Shown here in pieces: positions 63,725 through 64,000 of a stretch of DNA of 64,000 bases. The notes under the pieces are model-generated. The model was not told the DNA's origin and did no database searches. It saw only the letters and a list, made by a program, of their open reading frames with translations. The stretch is from an uncultured Desulfovibrio sp. GTDB lineage: Bacteria; Desulfobacterota; Desulfovibrionia; Desulfovibrionales; Desulfovibrionaceae. The stretch lies in contig NZ_CABSIF010000001.1 of NCBI RefSeq assembly GCF_902477725.1, positions 124,001 through 188,000 on the forward strand, in the 5' to 3' direction. Made by a program: the position numbers and the translations under genes. Each line of letters begins with the position of its first letter. Position 1 is the stretch's first letter.

Positions 63725-64000
63725 ATGGCGGAAACCAACTATACCGTTCTTTCCATCAATCCCGGTTCCACCTCCACGCGGATTGCCGTTTACAAGAACC
63801 ATGAGCTTTTGTTCCAGAAAAAAGTGGATCATCCGGCAGAATCCCTGCGCGGGTTTGAAAGCAACGTCGCCCAGTTTCCCATCCGGCTGGATGCCATACT
63901 GAAGGCGCTGCAAGAAGAGCAGTTTGACCTGCACCAGCTCTCCGCCGTGGCCGGGCGTGGCGGCAAACTGCCCCCACTCTTGCAAGGCGCGTATCTTGTT
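63725..64000 (+). CDS. buk: Butyrate kinase (partial, cut by the window end)
   Basis: The first 92 residues of a protein normally near 355. It starts MAETNYTVLSINPGSTSTRIAVYKN, and AVAGRGGKLPPLLQGAYLV is typical of the branched-chain/butyrate kinase group of the ASKHA fold, distinct from AckA. Buk makes ATP from butyryl or isobutyryl phosphate. AAGGA precedes the ATG. It follows ptb after 109 bases with a hairpin between. Confidence 0.9.
   Translation, partial: MAETNYTVLSINPGSTSTRIAVYKNHELLFQKKVDHPAESLRGFESNVAQFPIRLDAILKALQEEQFDLHQLSAVAGRGGKLPPLLQGAYLV

Overview
The window is a chromosomal segment of a GC-rich, strictly anaerobic deltaproteobacterium, most likely a Desulfovibrio of the D. 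desulfuricans/intestinalis type. The inference rests on a single-chain pyruvate:ferredoxin oxidoreductase next to pta and ackA, genes of the siroheme-dependent (Ahb) haem pathway of sulfate reducers, a SulP sulfate permease, a persulfide/CoA-disulfide reductase with a rhodanese tail, SelB, and a 2-hydroxyacid/2-oxoacid oxidation cluster. No IS element, prophage, CRISPR array, rRNA or tRNA gene was recognised.

Layout. 1-4.3 kb (minus): the str operon rpsL-rpsG-fusA followed by argJ, cut by the window edge. 4.4-14.2 kb: an EmrE-like SMR pump and valS (minus); a BPL_N-domain protein followed by lipB and lipA (plus); then an AEC carrier, an OmpH-type lipoprotein and an MltC-like transglycosylase (minus). 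14.7-24.7 kb (plus): a GAF protein that looks like a truncated sensor kinase, coupled to SulP and dus; ispH; cheV; selB; a persulfide reductase. 25.4-32.7 kb (plus): por, pta, ackA, the core acetate-forming, ATP-yielding route. 32.7-37.5 kb (minus): a membrane protein of unknown role, an RqcH/NFACT protein, dksA, and a PP-loop thiouridylase-like protein. 37.6-45.7 kb (plus): recA, alaS, then ahbC, hemB, ahbD and an AhbA/AhbB-type siroheme decarboxylase subunit. 45.7-55.9 kb: a methyltransferase, a D,D-carboxypeptidase, marR-SDR, a ComM-like ATPase, lepB, a purine permease with a structured leader, marC, and cysE overlapping a 48-residue lipoprotein gene. 56.6-64 kb (plus): a FAD-linked 2-hydroxyacid dehydrogenase with its Fe-S partner, a four-subunit 2-oxoacid:ferredoxin oxidoreductase, phosphotransbutyrylase and the start of butyrate kinase.

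The most interesting part is the right-hand end. Two sequences with sigma-54 -24/-12 spacing (56568 and 59734) precede genes that together could oxidise a 2-hydroxy acid to a 2-oxo acid, convert that to acyl-CoA plus reduced ferredoxin, and recover ATP through acyl phosphate. This parallels por-pta-ackA but with enzymes of the branched or longer-chain type. Other notable points are the His-rich N-terminus of AhbD, the orphan GAF/half-kinase coupled to a sulfate permease, a possible riboswitch before the purine permease, a MarR site sitting in its own promoter spacer, and several long perfect inverted repeats in gaps.
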